Translations under genes and position numbers: made by a program
Notes under the pieces: model-generated
What the model saw: the letters and a program-made list of their open reading frames with translations, nothing else
Databases searched by the model: none
Told to the model about the DNA's origin: nothing
DNA from: [Clostridium] hylemonae DSM 15053
GTDB lineage: Bacteria; Bacillota; Clostridia; Lachnospirales; Lachnospiraceae
Reading direction: 5' to 3'
Length of the DNA stretch: 64,000 nt
NCBI RefSeq assembly: GCF_008281175.1
Contig: NZ_CP036524.1
Coordinates: 3,720,001-3,784,000 of the forward strand
Shown here: positions 35,798 through 43,744 of the stretch, piece by piece
Position numbering within the stretch: the stretch's first letter is position 1
How the letters are laid out: each line of letters starts with the position of its first letter

Positions 35798-37069
35798 CTA
35801 CATCTGCATGGACAAAAAGGCCGGCACTACAACGATGACAAGCACTACCGTCAGCATGAGGAACATCGGCAGCAGCAGCTTTGTTCCCGCCTCTTCCCCA
35901 AGTCTTCTGGCCCGCGTCTTCCGTTCTTCAAATGCCTGGACAGCATCCATCCGCAGCAGGTGCACGAGATCCTTTGTACCCTTTCTGAGATTCTGGGATA
36001 AAAGCGCCCCGAACTTGACATACTCCTGCACTTTGCAGTGCCGTCCGAACCGTTCATAGCTCTCGGCTTCCGTTATACCGCTTTGCATCTCGTTCAAGGT
36101 AACTTTCATCTCCTCATAGGCGTAGCGTACGCCCCATTCCTCTGTCTGCTTCTCATAATCGCGCACGATCTTTCTCCATGTGTTTCTGACTGTCATCCCC
36201 GCGCCGAGAAACAGCGTAAACTTATTGACCAGCTCGGGATAATCCTGCAGCATCTGAAGTCTTTTTTCTTTTTCCTGTTTATATCGGTTCTGCTTTTCCA
36301 GCGCATAAAGCAGGATGGCCGTGAGAACTGCCATGACCACGAGCACTGCCCCTCTCATATCCATTTCCCTGTAGTATGACACTTCTTTTTCATCTACCCT
36401 GTCCGGAAGCTTCAGTTCTTTTTCGGTCCTTGTATTTTCTTCTTTCTGCCTGACAGCATTTTTTACCTTTTCCACAAGCGCGGCGCTGCCTTTCACCGTT
36501 TTCGGAAAGACCATGGCTGTGCACTCATAGAGCGCCTGTTTCCGGGGATCCTCTTTGTATGTAAGCACTGCTTTCAAATGGATCAGACTCCCTTTTTTAT
36601 CGAGCGCTTCCTGCTGGATCTCCCCGTACACATTCATGATGTCATACCGGTCAAGCTCCCACTCGACCGCAAGCGGCCGGCCCGGTATCTCCTGTATGAG
36701 ATCCATATTTTCTTCAATGCGGTCCAGGCTTTTATTGTTCCCGAGGATACGCCGTTCCATCTGGCTTACGGCCTGGTCAAATACTTCTTTGATCTCCCGG
36801 GGATCATACTGCTGTTCTTCTACTTCTATCTGCAAAGGTTCTCTTTCCCCGCCGCCCTGAACACTGACCTCCAGCTGCTCTGTCTTTTTGCCTTCGCCAT
36901 ACCGGTTTCTCGATATCGTCCCGTCCAGTTCGGTCACATATGCCTTTCCGTCTATTATGAGAAACAAGATGCCTGCTGCCATGAGAAGCAGAACGCTGAC
37001 TGCAGCTACACTTCGATTCTTATTATCTTTTGTCCAAGACAGCAGGCGCCTATATAAGCTGCAAGACAT
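35798..37069 (-). CDS. TadC-like pilus platform protein with a large N-terminal insert
   Basis: 423 residues. A single helix near residues 22-40 is followed by a roughly 195-residue external-type region (LEVSVQGGGEREPLQIEVEE ... VAVEWELDRYDIMNVYG-like), then a T2SSF domain (about 240-420) with the motifs VNKFTLFLGAGMTVRNTWRKI and QNLRKGTKDLVHLLRMDA and a last helix FLMLTVVLVIVVVPAFL. TadC pairs with TadB as inner-membrane platform. The large extra N-terminal domain is longer than in classical TadC. Its start overlaps the end of tadB by 64 bases; GGAGTGATGAC supports it. Confidence 0.82.
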   Translation of the reverse strand: MSCSLYRRLLSWTKDNKNRSVAAVSVLLLMAAGILFLIIDGKAYVTELDGTISRNRYGEGKKTEQLEVSVQGGGEREPLQIEVEEQQYDPREIKEVFDQAVSQMERRILGNNKSLDRIEENMDLIQEIPGRPLAVEWELDRYDIMNVYGEIQQEALDKKGSLIHLKAVLTYKEDPRKQALYECTAMVFPKTVKGSAALVEKVKNAVRQKEENTRTEKELKLPDRVDEKEVSYYREMDMRGAVLVVMAVLTAILLYALEKQNRYKQEKEKRLQMLQDYPELVNKFTLFLGAGMTVRNTWRKIVRDYEKQTEEWGVRYAYEEMKVTLNEMQSGITEAESYERFGRHCKVQEYVKFGALLSQNLRKGTKDLVHLLRMDAVQAFEERKTRARRLGEEAGTKLLLPMFLMLTVVLVIVVVPAFLSMQM

Positions 37070-37761
37070 ACTGTCATCACTCCTGTTCCTAATACATTTC
37101 CATATAAGTTCTGCATAAACTCCGGGAAGCTTAACGACATATATCCTATGATCACATAGGGGACAGCGGACATTACTTTAAACTCATATTCCCTGGACGC
37201 CAGAATCGTATCTATCTCCCGCTTCACCTCAACCTTGTCCCCGATCTGTCCGGCCGTGTTCCGGATGATGGCAACCATATCGCCGCCGCTCTTTTTTGCC
37301 GCCGCGAATACTGCCGTAAAGTTCCGCACATCTTCCTGCCTCACCCGCTCCGCAAACTCCTCCATGATCTGTTCCATCGGGACATTTACCCGTATCTGGG
37401 AAACGATGATGTGAAGCTCCTTCCTAATCCTGTCGTTTTCCCTGTATAAAAGCTTCAGCTCCTTCTCTGCCTCCTTCCATGCGTTTTCCACGGAATAGCC
37501 TGTGCTGAGCGCAGACGATAACGACTGTATGGCGTCCTTGAACTGAAGCTGGAAACTGCTGGATTTTCTGCGCAGGCATTCCTTTTTCCATATTCTGTAC
37601 TGCCAGATCCATACCGGCGCCAGCAATGGCACGGCGATTGCAGAACGGTAGTAAAGCCATGCCGTCAGTACGGTGATCACCGTACTTTTCAGTATCCCCT
37701 GCACATATTCCTCCGGCTTAATATCCTGCTGCCAGCAGCTTGCCTCTGTGCGCAATCTCAT
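37006..37761 (-). CDS. TadB-like pilus platform protein
   Basis: 251 residues, T2SSF domain in the middle: LQFKDAIQSLSSALSTGYSVENAWKEAEKEL, MEQIMEEFAERVRQEDVRNFTAVFAAAKKSGGDMVAI (in part), and terminal membrane helices. Start at 37761 after GGAGGAAAATAA, overlapping the end of cpaF by 44 bases. Works with TadC and the CpaF ATPase. Confidence 0.88.
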   Translation of the reverse strand: MRLRTEASCWQQDIKPEEYVQGILKSTVITVLTAWLYYRSAIAVPLLAPVWIWQYRIWKKECLRRKSSSFQLQFKDAIQSLSSALSTGYSVENAWKEAEKELKLLYRENDRIRKELHIIVSQIRVNVPMEQIMEEFAERVRQEDVRNFTAVFAAAKKSGGDMVAIIRNTAGQIGDKVEVKREIDTILASREYEFKVMSAVPYVIIGYMSLSFPEFMQNLYGNVLGTGVMTVCLAAYIGACCLGQKIIRIEV

Positions 37762-38920
37762 TTATTTTCCTCCACTCGCCCTGTATCCTTCCGTCTGTAT
37801 CTCCCGTCTCTTCGTATGCAAACAGCGGGCGCAGCGTGATCCCGCCTTCCTCGTAGTCCAGTACCTCTACGATCTCCAGTACCTTCCGGCTTTTATCTCT
37901 CAGTCTTCCAAGATGGACGATAATATCTACACCGGATGCGATCTGCCTCTGTATGGCCGGAAGCGGGAGATCCATTCCCATAAGCACCATTGTTTCCAGG
38001 CGGCTGAGCATATCTTTCGGACTGTTGGCATGACCTGTGCTGAGACTGCCGTCATGTCCGGTGTTGAGCGCCTGAAGCATGTCTATGGCCTCGGCTGAAC
38101 GGACCTCGCCTACTATAATTCTGTCCGGCCGCATGCGCAGCGCTGTCTTTATAAGGCTTCGGATCGTGATCTCCCCTGTGCCTTCCACATTTGCATTGCG
38201 TGCCTCCAGGCGTACGAGATTGGGAATATCCATGATCCTCAGCTCTGCGTTGTCTTCGATCGTAATAATTCTTTCGTCTCCGGGAATGTACTGTGACAGT
38301 GCGTTTAAGAAAGTTGTCTTACCTGAACCGGTTCCGCCGCTGATAAAGATATTGTATTTCGCCGCGGTGAGAAGTGTGAGAAAGTCCGCCGCTTCGCGGC
38401 TGACTGAATTCCATGCGATCAGCTGTTCCATCGTGATCGTATCCTTTGGGAACTTACGGATCGTGACGATCGGACCGTCGAGCGCCACCGGGGCGAGCAC
38501 CACATTCACTCTCGCCCCGTCCGGCAGCCTGGCGTCCGCAATAGGCGACGCCTCATTGACTGTCCGGTTGGCGCCTGACACGATCTGCTGTACCACATCC
38601 TCCAGCTTATCTCTGGATGTGAAGCGCTTCTCCGTCTGGAAAAGCCGTCCGTCCTGCTCGATAAATATATTTTTTGTACCATTTATCATGATCTCGGTGA
38701 TCCGTTCGTCTTCCAGCAGTTCCTGGAGCAGATCCAGCTTGCGGAATGCATTAAACAGTTCCTTGCCGAGCGCGGTCCGTTCTCTCAACGTGATATATTC
38801 CTGTATGCAGGCTTCCTGAAGTACCCTGTGGATCAGGTCGGTAAGTTCCTCGTCTTCTATCTCCCTGGTCATATCCAGCTCTTCCATTATTCTGGCATGT
38901 AACTGTTCTGCCTGTATCAT
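37718..38920 (-). CDS. cpaF: CpaF/TadA-type pilus assembly ATPase
   Basis: 400 residues, type II/IV secretion ATPase. Walker A is FISGGTGSGKTTFLNALS; the Asp box and Walker B region IKTALRMRPDRIIVGEVRSAEAIDMLQAL (in part); His box GHDGSLSTGHANSPKDML. It powers assembly of the Flp pilus. Starts with an ATGA overlap with the CpaE-like gene. Most conserved gene of the locus, so the Tad assignment is firm. Confidence 0.96.
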   Translation of the reverse strand: MIQAEQLHARIMEELDMTREIEDEELTDLIHRVLQEACIQEYITLRERTALGKELFNAFRKLDLLQELLEDERITEIMINGTKNIFIEQDGRLFQTEKRFTSRDKLEDVVQQIVSGANRTVNEASPIADARLPDGARVNVVLAPVALDGPIVTIRKFPKDTITMEQLIAWNSVSREAADFLTLLTAAKYNIFISGGTGSGKTTFLNALSQYIPGDERIITIEDNAELRIMDIPNLVRLEARNANVEGTGEITIRSLIKTALRMRPDRIIVGEVRSAEAIDMLQALNTGHDGSLSTGHANSPKDMLSRLETMVLMGMDLPLPAIQRQIASGVDIIVHLGRLRDKSRKVLEIVEVLDYEEGGITLRPLFAYEETGDTDGRIQGEWRKINEIAHRGKLLAAGY

Positions 38921-39837
38921 CCCTTCTGTTCCTTTCTGTTCAGTTTCTGTAATACATCTTCGTATCCGAGCAGCTGAAGCTCTTCTTCAAACTGTCTCAC
39001 TTTGGAACAGCTCATTTCGTCTTCTGCCGCCGGCATATGTACTTCTGTACAGAGCCGCAGTATATCATACACACCCCGCAGCCCTTCGTCCACATCAAGA
39101 ATCACCGTTTCATAAATACTGTTTTCCATTATCTGACGGATAAGGCCTGTCCATTCCTGCGGCGTCACCTCCTTTACGTCCTCAGACACCGGCATTGGAT
39201 TTATACAGTCCATATTTTTCAGCCGGCCGGTCATCGCCGACAGCACCAGCGGCAGGTTTTTGCTCTCCTGTCTTGAATAGTACAGAATATCTGCCAGCGT
39301 ATAACTTGGGTTCTCTCCAAAAACACCTCCTCTGCCGCCGTATATCTCCATATTCACATACAGCACGTCCGACTTTGAGGCAAGCCTTTGGCCGAGTTCG
39401 ATCGCGTAGCTTGTCTTTCCTATTCTGTGTACCGGTGAAAATACACCGATCAATGTGCCTCTGGTCTTTTTTACTGTCCGGAAAAAAAGTTCTCCGGTAT
39501 CGTCATACAAACCGCAGCTGTTGATTATTTCTGTCAGGATCGCTTCCCCTGACTGGTATTTCTGGATAGGGATCTCGTCTTTTCCGACTTGCTCCTGTCC
39601 GCTCACCGTAAGGATAAACTTTTTGTCCGCCGCAATCTGCTCCCGCTCTTTCCGGCCGCAGTCTGCCGGGACGATAAGATAATCAATATGTTCCTCTTCC
39701 TGCAGTTTCTGTACTTTCTGGAGGCTTTTACATACATATACTTGAAAAGCAAGTTCCTTTCTCCTCATAAAGTACGATGCAAGCGCAGAGGCATATCCGT
39801 CCTCGGGATCGCAGATCACCAAACGCTTACTGCCCAC
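38917..39837 (-). CDS. CpaE/TadZ-like ATPase, first gene of the Tad operon
   Basis: 306 residues. The N-terminal about 110 residues look like a degenerate receiver domain (RLVICDPEDGYASALASYF), as in TadZ, followed by a MinD/ParA-type ATPase with a deviant P-loop FSPVHRIGKTSYAIELGQRL and the Walker B-like VILDVDEGLRG. TadZ proteins place the pilus machine. The start is a GTG (39835-39837) after GGGAGGTACAG. The roughly 230 bases upstream hold the operon promoter; a CTTACTG/CAGTAAG hairpin lies at 39908-39933. Confidence 0.85.
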   Translation of the reverse strand: MGSKRLVICDPEDGYASALASYFMRRKELAFQVYVCKSLQKVQKLQEEEHIDYLIVPADCGRKEREQIAADKKFILTVSGQEQVGKDEIPIQKYQSGEAILTEIINSCGLYDDTGELFFRTVKKTRGTLIGVFSPVHRIGKTSYAIELGQRLASKSDVLYVNMEIYGGRGGVFGENPSYTLADILYYSRQESKNLPLVLSAMTGRLKNMDCINPMPVSEDVKEVTPQEWTGLIRQIMENSIYETVILDVDEGLRGVYDILRLCTEVHMPAAEDEMSCSKVRQFEEELQLLGYEDVLQKLNRKEQKG

Positions 39838-40066
39838 CTGTACCTCCCTGTTTTCATTTTTTTACTTTGAAACTCTTTGCCGAAACGGCCTTGAATAACA
39901 TGACTTACTGAATCGTAACAATACAGTAAGCTAAAAGATTGAATCTATCAACCAGAACTAAAACAATCAGATACAAGCCATCAGATTTGACTTGTAGGAC
40001 GATTATAACTGTACTTTAATCTCTTGTCCATCTCTTTTTATAAAATACTCAAACTTTGTGCAACCC
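39838..40066. promoter_or_regulatory. Leader and promoter region of the Tad operon
   Basis: AT-rich, no gene. On the minus strand a TATAAT-like -10 (AGTTATAATCG near 40003-40013) could start the Tad transcript, leaving a leader of about 160 bases with a CTTACTG/CAGTAAG stem-loop. No known riboswitch recognised. Confidence 0.4.
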
Positions 40067-40276
40067 TTACAAATTTTGATAGAATGTAATTCCGTATAAA
40101 AGCGCAACCCCGGGAATACCAAGAACTCCGGACGTCAAAAAGGTCACCGGATTCATTCCCACATGAAGTGAGATCCCTTTTCCCGAAAGGAACTCATTTA
40201 CAAAAAATATAATAGCAATTCCAAGTATCGCGCGTATAATAAAATTAACTACAAAATGCGGCCTTTCCTCTGGCAT
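40067..40276 (-). CDS. bofA: BofA-family inhibitor of pro-sigma-K processing
   Basis: 69 residues with two membrane helices: FVVNFIIRAILGIAIIFFVN and the strongly conserved GMNPVTFLTSGVLGIPGVALLYGI. In B. subtilis BofA holds SpoIVFB inactive in the outer forespore membrane until late sporulation. The ATG at 40274-40276 has AAGGGGC upstream; the longer frame to 40324 begins with TTG. It is divergent from yaaL, whereas in B. subtilis recR, yaaL and bofA are collinear, so the neighbourhood is conserved but rearranged. Confidence 0.88.
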   Translation of the reverse strand: MPEERPHFVVNFIIRAILGIAIIFFVNEFLSGKGISLHVGMNPVTFLTSGVLGIPGVALLYGITFYQNL

Positions 40277-40398
40277 GTCAAAAGCCCCTTTTTTTCTTCT
40301 CTTGTTTTCATATATATCCGCCAAACTGGTATTTTATTCTCAAATATTGTCTATACTAGGTAAAAAGAGGACATATAACCTTATGCTGGAGGTGACCT

Positions 40399-40635
40399 AT
40401 GAAACTTTTTCAACGGGGAAAGGGCGCGGAAGAGGACATATACAGACGGCTGTCCTTCGACCCTGACAGTAATACTCTTGTGGAGGAGATCGCTCAGGCG
40501 CGGCAGGAAATTGAAGACGCATATGAAAATTTCCAAAATGCTTCCGACCCTGATCTGATCGACTGTTATATCTACAGAGGAAATGCAGCCTGGAAGCGCT
40601 ACCGCTTTCTGCTGCGTCAGGCAAAGATGATCTAG
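40399..40635 (+). CDS. yaaL: YaaL-like DUF2508 protein
   Basis: 78-residue cytoplasmic protein: EEIAQARQEIEDAYENFQNA and DPDLIDCYIYRGNAAWKRYRFLLRQAK (in part) are the DUF2508 pattern. Function unknown. Linked to bofA in many spore formers. GGAGGTGACCT precedes the ATG. Followed by a strong terminator. Confidence 0.85.
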   Translation: MKLFQRGKGAEEDIYRRLSFDPDSNTLVEEIAQARQEIEDAYENFQNASDPDLIDCYIYRGNAAWKRYRFLLRQAKMI

Positions 40636-40669
40636 TGAAATGACCCATCACGGTATGCCAAAACAAAAA

Positions 40670-40711
40670 AACAGCCCTGTACCTTTAAACAAAAACCGGT
40701 ACAGGGCTGTT
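40670..40711. terminator. Bidirectional terminator between yaaL and dCMP deaminase
   Basis: AACAGCCCTGTACC pairs perfectly with GGTACAGGGCTGTT around 14 bases, with A-run and T-run on the two sides. Confidence 0.92.
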
Positions 40712-40713
40712 TT

Positions 40714-41202
40714 TTATAATTTTATTTTTACTTCCCGCTCTGTTCTGTGATACTGGTGATACCTCACTCCGGCTGCGTCAAACATGCGCATGGACGCCTT
40801 TACGGCCGCGGTGTCCTCATATTTGTTGCAGTCGAATATGACTTCTTTGATTCCGCTCTGAATGATCGCTTTTGCGCATTCGTTGCACGGAAACAGAGAG
40901 ACGTACAGTTTTGCGCCCTCGAGACTTCCGCCCCGGTAGTTGAGGATCGCGTTCAGCTCACTGTGGACGGTGTATACATATTTTGTCTCCAGCGGGTCTT
41001 CCCCTTCCCTGTCCCAGGGAAATTCGTCGTCCGAGCAGCCGATGGGAAGTCCGTTATATCCCATGGACAGTATTTTATTGTCCTGACTTACGATACAGCA
41101 TCCGACCTGTGTATTTGGGTCCTTGGAGCGCATGCCTGACAGCATGGCTACCCCCATAAAATATTCATCCCAGCTGATATAATCTTTTCTTTTGTCTCCC
41201 AT
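40714..41202 (-). CDS. dCMP deaminase family protein
   Basis: 162 residues, zinc deaminase of the ComEB/dCMP-deaminase type. The zinc motif is TVHSELNAILNY (HxE) and LFPCNECAKAIIQSG (PCxxC); MGYNGLPIGCSD is also typical. Converts dCMP to dUMP for dTTP synthesis. GGAGGAAAAGCGGT lies before the ATG. Next gene upstream is upp, 30 bases away, so a nucleotide-metabolism operon is likely. Confidence 0.93.
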   Translation of the reverse strand: MGDKRKDYISWDEYFMGVAMLSGMRSKDPNTQVGCCIVSQDNKILSMGYNGLPIGCSDDEFPWDREGEDPLETKYVYTVHSELNAILNYRGGSLEGAKLYVSLFPCNECAKAIIQSGIKEVIFDCNKYEDTAAVKASMRMFDAAGVRYHQYHRTEREVKIKL

Positions 41203-41232
41203 ACCGCTTTTCCTCCTCGCCTCGTACGGACG

Positions 41233-41862
41233 TTACTTTGTTCCGAATATACGGTCCCCTGCATCTCCAAGCCCGGGAACAATGTATTTCTGGTCGTTGA
41301 GATGGTCATCCAGCGCGCCGATGTACAGATCCACGTCCGGATGTTCCTTCGTCATGCGCTCCACTCCTTCGGGCGCCGCGATGATACACATGAAGCGGAT
41401 ATTTTTTACGCCCTTTTCCTTCAGCATGCGGATAGCCGCCACGCTGGAACCGCCGGTGGCAAGCATCGGGTCCACCACGAACACTTCCCGTTCGTCGCAG
41501 TCCGCAGGAAGCTTACAGTAATATTCTACCGGCTCAAATGTCTCCGGATCCCGGTATAATCCGATATGTCCTACTTTGGCGGCCGGTATCATATTCAGGA
41601 TACCGTCTACCATGCCGATGCCTGCTCTCAGGATCGGCACTACCGCCATCTTCTTTCCGCTCAGTTCTTTTCCTGTCATCTCACAGATAGGTGTTTTTAT
41701 CTGTACATCTTTAAGCTTCAGGTCCCATGTCGCCTCATAGCACATCAGCGCCGCGATCTCTCCGACAACTGCCCGGAAATCCCGGGAGCCTACATCCTCT
41801 CTGCGTATATAGCTGATTTTGTGCTGAATCAGCGGGTGTTCCATCACCTGTACCTTTGACAT
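41233..41862 (-). CDS. upp: Uracil phosphoribosyltransferase
   Basis: 209 residues making UMP from uracil and PRPP. PRPP-binding motif [16 protein letters not shown] and the uracil-site stretch at the C-terminus [16 protein letters not shown] are intact; N-terminus [17 protein letters not shown] is typical. GAGGAGGAAAAC before ATG 41860-41862 fixes the start. Confidence 0.97.
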   Translation of the reverse strand: MSKVQVMEHPLIQHKISYIRREDVGSRDFRAVVGEIAALMCYEATWDLKLKDVQIKTPICEMTGKELSGKKMAVVPILRAGIGMVDGILNMIPAAKVGHIGLYRDPETFEPVEYYCKLPADCDEREVFVVDPMLATGGSSVAAIRMLKEKGVKNIRFMCIIAAPEGVERMTKEHPDVDLYIGALDDHLNDQKYIVPGLGDAGDRIFGTK

Positions 41863-41882
41863 GCTGTTTTCCTCCTCGTTTG

Positions 41883-42935
41883 TCATTGAATATTTATCAC
41901 ATGATGCCCGGCGGCTTTCAAAAGCCTGTTCATAATGGCGCTTCCGATTCCTCCCGTGGCAAATGATTCACTGTAGATATAGTTTACCCCGTCGTCGTCA
42001 AATTCCCGCAGTACAGCGTACAGCCGGCCGGCGATCGTCGATTCGTCCTCCCGTGTGCCGATACTTTTTACATCGCCCGATGTATAGCCGGAAACGGTCT
42101 CTTCTGTCCCGATAATGCCGACTTTATAGCCTTCTTTCTGTCTGGCGCGTGCAAGTCTGTTGATCTCTTCCGTCACTTTTGAGGCCGGTCCTTCTATGAT
42201 GACCAGTTCTGCATTCGGAGCGTAGTGCCGGTATTTCATGCCCGGCGCCTTTGGCGCCTCCGTGCTGTCAGCCGTGATAAGCGTATGGTCGACTGCCACT
42301 GCTCCTATCAGCTCTGTCAGCATCTCTTCCGTGACCGCTCCCGGACGCAGTATCATGGGCGGTGTCACTGTCATATCGAGAATCGTAGATTCTACTCCTA
42401 TCTCAACAGGACCGCCGTCTACTATCATCTCGATCCTCCCGTCCATGTCCTCTTTTACGTGCTGCGCGGTCGTAGGGCTTGGACGCCCGGACGTATTTGC
42501 GCTCGGCGCGGCTATAAAACCGCCGCCCGCATCAATGACTTCCCTGGCGATCTCATGACTTGGCATCCTGACGGCCACCGTGTCCAGCCCTCCTGTTGTT
42601 CCGTAAGGAACGATGTCTTTCTTGTGAAATATCATGGTGAGAGGTCCGGGCCAGTATTTCCCGGCGACCTTTACAGCCTCCGCAGGGATCTTCTCCGCCA
42701 CCTTTTCAAGATCGCCCATGTTTGTGATATGGACGATCAGAGGATTATCGGACGGGCGTCCTTTGGCCGCGTATATCTTTGCCGCAGCCTCCTCGCTGAG
42801 TGCATCTGCCCCAAGTCCATAGACCGTCTCTGTCGGAAATGCCACAAGTCCTCCTCTTTTTAGAATATCCCCGGCTTCCTGTATCATGCTTTTATTTATC
42901 TGTTTTTTGTCTATTTTTATTATTTTTGTCTCCAT
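41883..42935 (-). CDS. L-threonylcarbamoyladenylate synthase (Sua5 type)
   Basis: 350 residues: an N-terminal YrdC domain ([45 protein letters not shown]) and a C-terminal Sua5 domain (about 230-350). Makes TC-AMP for t6A37 modification of ANN-decoding tRNAs. The start at ATG 42933-42935 has no strong ribosome site; translation may be coupled to cwlD, whose stop is 20 bases upstream. It precedes upp by 20 bases. Confidence 0.93.
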   Translation of the reverse strand: METKIIKIDKKQINKSMIQEAGDILKRGGLVAFPTETVYGLGADALSEEAAAKIYAAKGRPSDNPLIVHITNMGDLEKVAEKIPAEAVKVAGKYWPGPLTMIFHKKDIVPYGTTGGLDTVAVRMPSHEIAREVIDAGGGFIAAPSANTSGRPSPTTAQHVKEDMDGRIEMIVDGGPVEIGVESTILDMTVTPPMILRPGAVTEEMLTELIGAVAVDHTLITADSTEAPKAPGMKYRHYAPNAELVIIEGPASKVTEEINRLARARQKEGYKVGIIGTEETVSGYTSGDVKSIGTREDESTIAGRLYAVLREFDDDGVNYIYSESFATGGIGSAIMNRLLKAAGHHVINIQ

Positions 42936-42955
42936 GGAAATAATTATACTACACT

Positions 42956-43636
42956 CTACTGTGACAGACAAGATTGGATTCCCTGCGTGATCGCATCGGC
43001 CAGTTTATCCTGATATTCTTCCGTAACAAGCTTGGCGGCCTCCTCCGGATTGCTCAGAAAGCCGCATTCTACGATGATCGTTGGCACTTCTGTCCTTCTG
43101 AGCAGATAATATGTATCGTTGGCCTTGGCCTGTCTTGTATTGTCTTTATCTACCGCAAGCAGCGCCTTCTGCATAAGTTCTGCCGTATTTTTCCCGTCCT
43201 GGGAATGGCTGTAATAAAATACCTGTGCTCCACGGATGTCCGCGTCCTGGTAGCTGTTCTGATGAATGCTCACCACCATGGCCGGTTTTGTCTCATTGAT
43301 CAGCTGCACTCTCGCCTTCATATCCTGTACTTTCTTGTTCGTGTCGCCTTCTTTCGCCAGTGTCGAATCGTCTTCCCGGGTCATGACAACTTCGATCTTG
43401 TTTTTCTTCAGTCTTTTTTCGACTTTTTTTGCTATTGCCAGGTTAATATCTTTTTCATTCGCGTCGTTCACCCCGATCTTGCCGGGGTCATTCCCGCCGT
43501 GACCGGAATCGATCACCACCACCTGTTTCCCTTTCTCCACTTTGTCTCCGGATACATATTTTCCAATATTTCTGCTGACTGTTATCAGCCCTGCGAGCAG
43601 CAAAATGAGAAGTAGGAACTCTACTTTTTTGCGCAA
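42956..43636 (-). CDS. cwlD: N-acetylmuramoyl-L-alanine amidase, CwlD-like
   Basis: 226 residues: N-terminal membrane anchor (FLLLILLLAGLITV) and an Amidase_3 domain with zinc ligands in VVIDSGHGGNDPGKIG, the catalytic/ligand Glu in NEKDINLAIAKK, and the His in VVSIHQNSY; final Glu in IIVECGFLSNPEEA. Size and motif order match CwlD, which forms muramic-lactam in spore cortex. The start codon is TTG (43634-43636) after AGGAGG at 43644-43649. That ribosome site lies inside a long hairpin (see 43634-43695). Confidence 0.88.
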   Translation of the reverse strand: MRKKVEFLLLILLLAGLITVSRNIGKYVSGDKVEKGKQVVVIDSGHGGNDPGKIGVNDANEKDINLAIAKKVEKRLKKNKIEVVMTREDDSTLAKEGDTNKKVQDMKARVQLINETKPAMVVSIHQNSYQDADIRGAQVFYYSHSQDGKNTAELMQKALLAVDKDNTRQAKANDTYYLLRRTEVPTIIVECGFLSNPEEAAKLVTEEYQDKLADAITQGIQSCLSQ

Positions 43637-43695
43637 TAAAATACCTCCTGTCTGTCTATATTGGTTAAATATATGACTGACGGAGGTATTTTATT
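43634..43695 (-). promoter_or_regulatory. RBS-sequestering hairpin upstream of cwlD
   Basis: On the minus strand AATAAAATACCTCCGTC (43695 to 43679) pairs with GACAGGAGGTATTTTATT (43652 to 43635), with one bulge, around a 26-base loop. The AGGAGG ribosome site and the TTG start are in the 3' arm. It may also terminate the GH18 transcript. A weak sigma-E-like promoter (AAATAAA, 14 bases, CATATATT) has its -10 at the 5' side of the loop, so a transcript from it would lack the anti-SD arm. Confidence 0.6.
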
Positions 43696-43744
43696 TTTAA
43701 GTGACGGGAAAATCAGATGGAAATGTCCTGTTTCACGTCATTCT

